A stretch of DNA of 23,172 nucleotides, taken from positions 1 to 23,172 of the IMG/VR virus record IMGVR_UViG_3300037264_005455; one strand, given 5' to 3'. Source of the stretch: a virus. A program made the translations under genes and the position numbers. A model generated the notes under the pieces. The model was not told the origin of the DNA. It did not search any database and was given only the letters and a program-made list of their open reading frames with translations. Positions 22,301 to 23,172 of this stretch are shown here, piece by piece; position 1 is the first letter of the stretch, and each line of letters starts with the position of its first letter.

Positions 22301-22980
22301 ACCGAGTCCATCTTGCCGAAGAAGCGCCGGCCCGCGATCCCTGACGTGGCCGACGCCACGCTCGCCGTCTTCGCAAAGGCGCCGTCGTCGCCACCAGAGA
22401 ACGGGCGGGGCTGGAGCGCCCCCGTGACCGGATTGAGCGTGGGCGCCGGGAACGTGTTGCCGGCGCCAGGCGCAAGCTGGATGCGGATGTTCCGCGACGC
22501 GTTGTTGACGCGCGTCTCCACCACGCCGTTGTTGAGACCGATGTAGATGTCGGCACCGATGGGCGCGCCGTCAGCGAACACCTGGAGGTTGTAGGTCTGC
22601 GTGCCGTTGTGCGTGACGGACACGGACAGGCCGCCGTCGTTCGCCCACGAGCCGGGGCTGGCCGCCGAGACGAGGAGGATGGGGGTGATGCCGTCGGCCG
22701 CGAACAGCGTGAGCGTGGCCGTCGCGAGGTTGGGGCCAGCGACGCGCACGAACTTGCCCTGATCGCCGCGCGACAGGTACCTGTTGAACCCGCGCTGCGC
22801 GTACATCCGATCGACCGGCTTGCCGTGCGTGCCGGCGAAGTTGCCCTCGTCCGTGAAGTCGGTCAGGCGGTTGATCGGGCCCTTCGTCGCCGGGCCCACG
22901 CACCCCATCACGGCGTTGGTGGTCCGCGGCGCGTAGAGGGTGAGGTCCGTGATCCGAATGGTGATCTGTGGGGCGACCAT
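19360..22980 (-). CDS. Contractile tail sheath protein, unusually large
   Basis: The 1206-residue product is a myovirus tail sheath subunit, which polymerises around the tail tube and contracts to drive the tube into the host. The N-terminus has the typical sheath opening: GPATKGPINRLTDF at residues 29-42, followed by a segment ending in KFVRVAG at 76-82. The C-terminal 200 residues carry the conserved sheath handshake region: RINVSWTVNVIANKLDA near 1099-1115, FIESVLAPIKERRGLQDYFV near 1136-1155 and NAKVFIKPARATEYLDFDV near 1173-1191. Sheaths are usually about 400-700 residues. The excess lies in the middle and includes at least three copies of a beta-rich module (258-316, 404-481, 529-600). 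The ATG has a GGAGG eight bases upstream. The tail tube gene follows. Confidence 0.93.
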   Translation of the reverse strand: MVAPQITIRITDLTLYAPRTTNAVMGCVGPATKGPINRLTDFTDEGNFAGTHGKPVDRMYAQRGFNRYLSRGDQGKFVRVAGPNLATATLTLFAADGITPILLVSAASPGSWANDGGLSVSVTHNGTQTYNLQVFADGAPIGADIYIGLNNGVVETRVNNASRNIRIQLAPGAGNTFPAPTLNPVTGALQPRPFSGGDDGAFAKTASVASATSGIAGRRFFGKMDSVAGSRVFTTIRTIDAPLAGQTVAYGSIGQPIVPGTFTIRAQTGASAFVELTDNGNLAYTPGGAGLGILTGAASVVGYVDYRTGAYGINIFASGSTFFAGGTFGAIFVKAVSESVGATAAGLGSYAGNLSRPKLGVGFFNANKVVITVPIEEQVGTAALAAAGAASSVATLKTLAGWLIPGSVVLTPEHPTDPVPPAIYDDGLGGWRTAPIGQPSVVVVGTINYRTGAWTVTTWDPIGGVLFPAVTAATIQARYDIQLLDMGGGAVPGEVDAAKQQVLQPSDAGGDATAADTDPGASRLVTPISPGSVVLTTSDVAGSPVTVYDNGVGGWLTRPRGDPRAVAVTGTIDYATGAWTVTYSAAITAAAQISVVYTSGPFDQARRNLRGTGPQFVADTTANVAGMDLTNPAAANNYNGTNYLDHTTGAFALALDLITTGPNTFDVLDNGTMTAVYMPVAEILGFGDGTNTVFVGSLSPAPFRRQANRLVAFQGAQASAFGAGDPQVSFATLGASQDADYWSQNVAAPSDPDNFLDLRDGSTSIQWTSAPLLDEAVFVAADEVVLHFTSRYPGDIGNHRPILTDGLWLEVLADPSLAGTLLARVYFGALNIIESFGQAPTLNDLANAINDPLNGSDFIRATVTDDGGILDVDLTAAQSAGMSGAFTNADVVGTKVGSVTTGLQMFRNADIVPLDWIMVPGQWHAPVITALQTLCERKGRRCIGIVPTPDTDDVFQVRDFVNGEWNSGPSLPPVATARVPFPPSVAIDSRLMAVFAPWLSYLDQYVNQQVIEPPDGDVAALVANTDSVAAPWFPIAGGRRGRVLADAVKYSVELDDQNLVYGLVGQRTEIVNVIAAYSGRGLQLNGQRTAQRAATSLDRINVSWTVNVIANKLDAGAKEFQFELNDTILWRSIKAFIESVLAPIKERRGLQDYFVIVDQTTTTAEDIDNLRVNAKVFIKPARATEYLDFDVILTPSGASFADVAAA
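21181..21396 (-). repeat. Beta-rich module, sheath copy 3
   Basis: Residues 529-600 of the sheath protein: SPGSVVLTTSD, then VYDNGVGGWLTRP, then GTIDYATGAWTVTYS, ending in ISVVYTSG. It aligns almost position by position with copy 2. A weaker trace (NYLDHTTGAFALAL, near residues 642-655) follows and may be a degenerate fourth copy. Confidence 0.75.
21538..21771 (-). repeat. Beta-rich module, sheath copy 2
   Basis: Residues 404-481 of the sheath protein: IPGSVVLTPE, then IYDDGLGGWRTAP, then GTINYRTGAWTVTTW, ending in IQARYDI. This copy and copy 3 are the most alike, and similarity is also visible at the DNA level around the Y-x-TGAWTV segment, which points to internal duplication. Confidence 0.75.
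22033..22209 (-). repeat. Beta-rich module, sheath copy 1
   Basis: Residues 258-316 of the sheath protein match a pattern that recurs twice more in the same protein: V-P-G-T-F-T-I, then a DNG-x-L turn, then GYVDYRTGAYGINIF. The consensus I read is P-G-S/T, alternating hydrophobics, D-N-G-x-G, and G-x-I/V-D/N-Y-x-T-G-A-aromatic. The alternation of hydrophobic and polar residues suggests beta strands. Confidence 0.6.
22773..22784. repeat. Palindrome CAGGTACCTG, copy 4, extended to 12 bases
   Basis: ACAGGTACCTGT inside the 5' part of the sheath gene, encoding Arg-Tyr-Leu-Ser on the minus strand. Confidence 0.6.
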
Positions 22981-22983
22981 GCG

Positions 22984-23172
22984 CTAGTCCTCCGCGCTCA
23001 CGTTGAGCGTCTCCAGCAACGCGTTGCTGTCCTGATCGAAGATGTCGATGTTGAGGTCGCGAACGATGCGACCTTCCTCCGGTCGGTAGGGCAGGTAGAA
23101 CTCGTAGCGGCCCTGCCAAGTGAGACGGACTTCCTTGTTGCCTGCGGCGTACTCCAGGTTGGTGTTGTCGGT
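22984..23172 (-). CDS. Unidentified phage structural-region protein, C-terminal 62 residues
   Basis: This reading frame enters from the right edge of the window and ends at a TAG stop, so only the last 62 residues are seen and the start is missing. The visible part is mixed and acidic at its end (…LNVSAED) and contains an aromatic stretch, WQGRYEFYLPYRPEEGR, with no membrane segment. I do not recognise the family. It lies directly upstream of the tail sheath gene, where phages often carry tail-completion or neck proteins, but that is only positional inference. Its last codons contain the GGAGG that serves as ribosome binding site for the sheath ATG four bases after its stop, so the two genes are probably translationally coupled. 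Confidence 0.75.
   Translation of the reverse strand, partial: TDNTNLEYAAGNKEVRLTWQGRYEFYLPYRPEEGRIVRDLNIDIFDQDSNALLETLNVSAED

Overview
The window is a stretch of a GC-rich (about two-thirds GC by eye) tailed-phage or prophage genome with a contractile tail, i.e. a myovirus. All convincing genes lie on the minus strand, so the biological order runs from high to low coordinates. Genes are packed almost end to end: no gene-free stretch reaches 300 bases and the longest gap is about 80 bases. The host cannot be named from the sequence. The GC content and frequent GTG starts only suggest a high-GC bacterium. No integrase, attachment site, tRNA, CRISPR array or insertion sequence was seen.

Layout in transcription order. 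(1) 23172-18730: the 3' end of an unidentified gene, a very large tail sheath protein, a tiny lipobox-bearing reading frame, and the tail tube protein. (2) 18672-17077: a small protein with the hallmarks of the Acb2/Tad1 cyclic-nucleotide sponge family, a T4 gp26-like baseplate protein with zinc-ribbon cysteines, and a 57-residue protein in the position of a tail assembly chaperone. (3) 17075-6434: the tape measure protein, then baseplate genes in the classical order: an unassigned tail/baseplate protein, a LysM-like protein, a gpD/gp27-like hub, a gp5/gpV-like spike, a gp25-like wedge protein, a very long J-like protein and an I-like protein. (4) 6431-3056: three consecutive fibre or appendage proteins. 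(5) 3052-1599: a lysis-like region with an unknown basic protein, a small lipoprotein, a protein with a hydrophobic C-terminus and a holin-like membrane protein. (6) 1516-1: after a strong hairpin, a family 4-type uracil-DNA glycosylase, a probable winged-helix protein and the start of a possible DnaC-type loader, so a DNA-metabolism or replication module seems to begin here.

Together the genes cover most of the tail: tube and sheath, the tape measure that sets tail length, the hub and spike that nucleate it, the wedge proteins (gp25, J, I), and fibres for host recognition. Translational coupling is pervasive, with two recurring junction types: a GTGA four-base overlap, and a TAG stop followed within a few bases by the next start.

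The items most worth a second look are: the Acb2/Tad1-like gene inside the tail operon; a beta-rich repeat module (P-G-S...DNG-G...IDY-x-TGA) shared by sheath, J and I proteins and accounting for part of their excess length; four copies of the 10-base palindrome CAGGTACCTG; and a lysis-like region without a recognisable endolysin.
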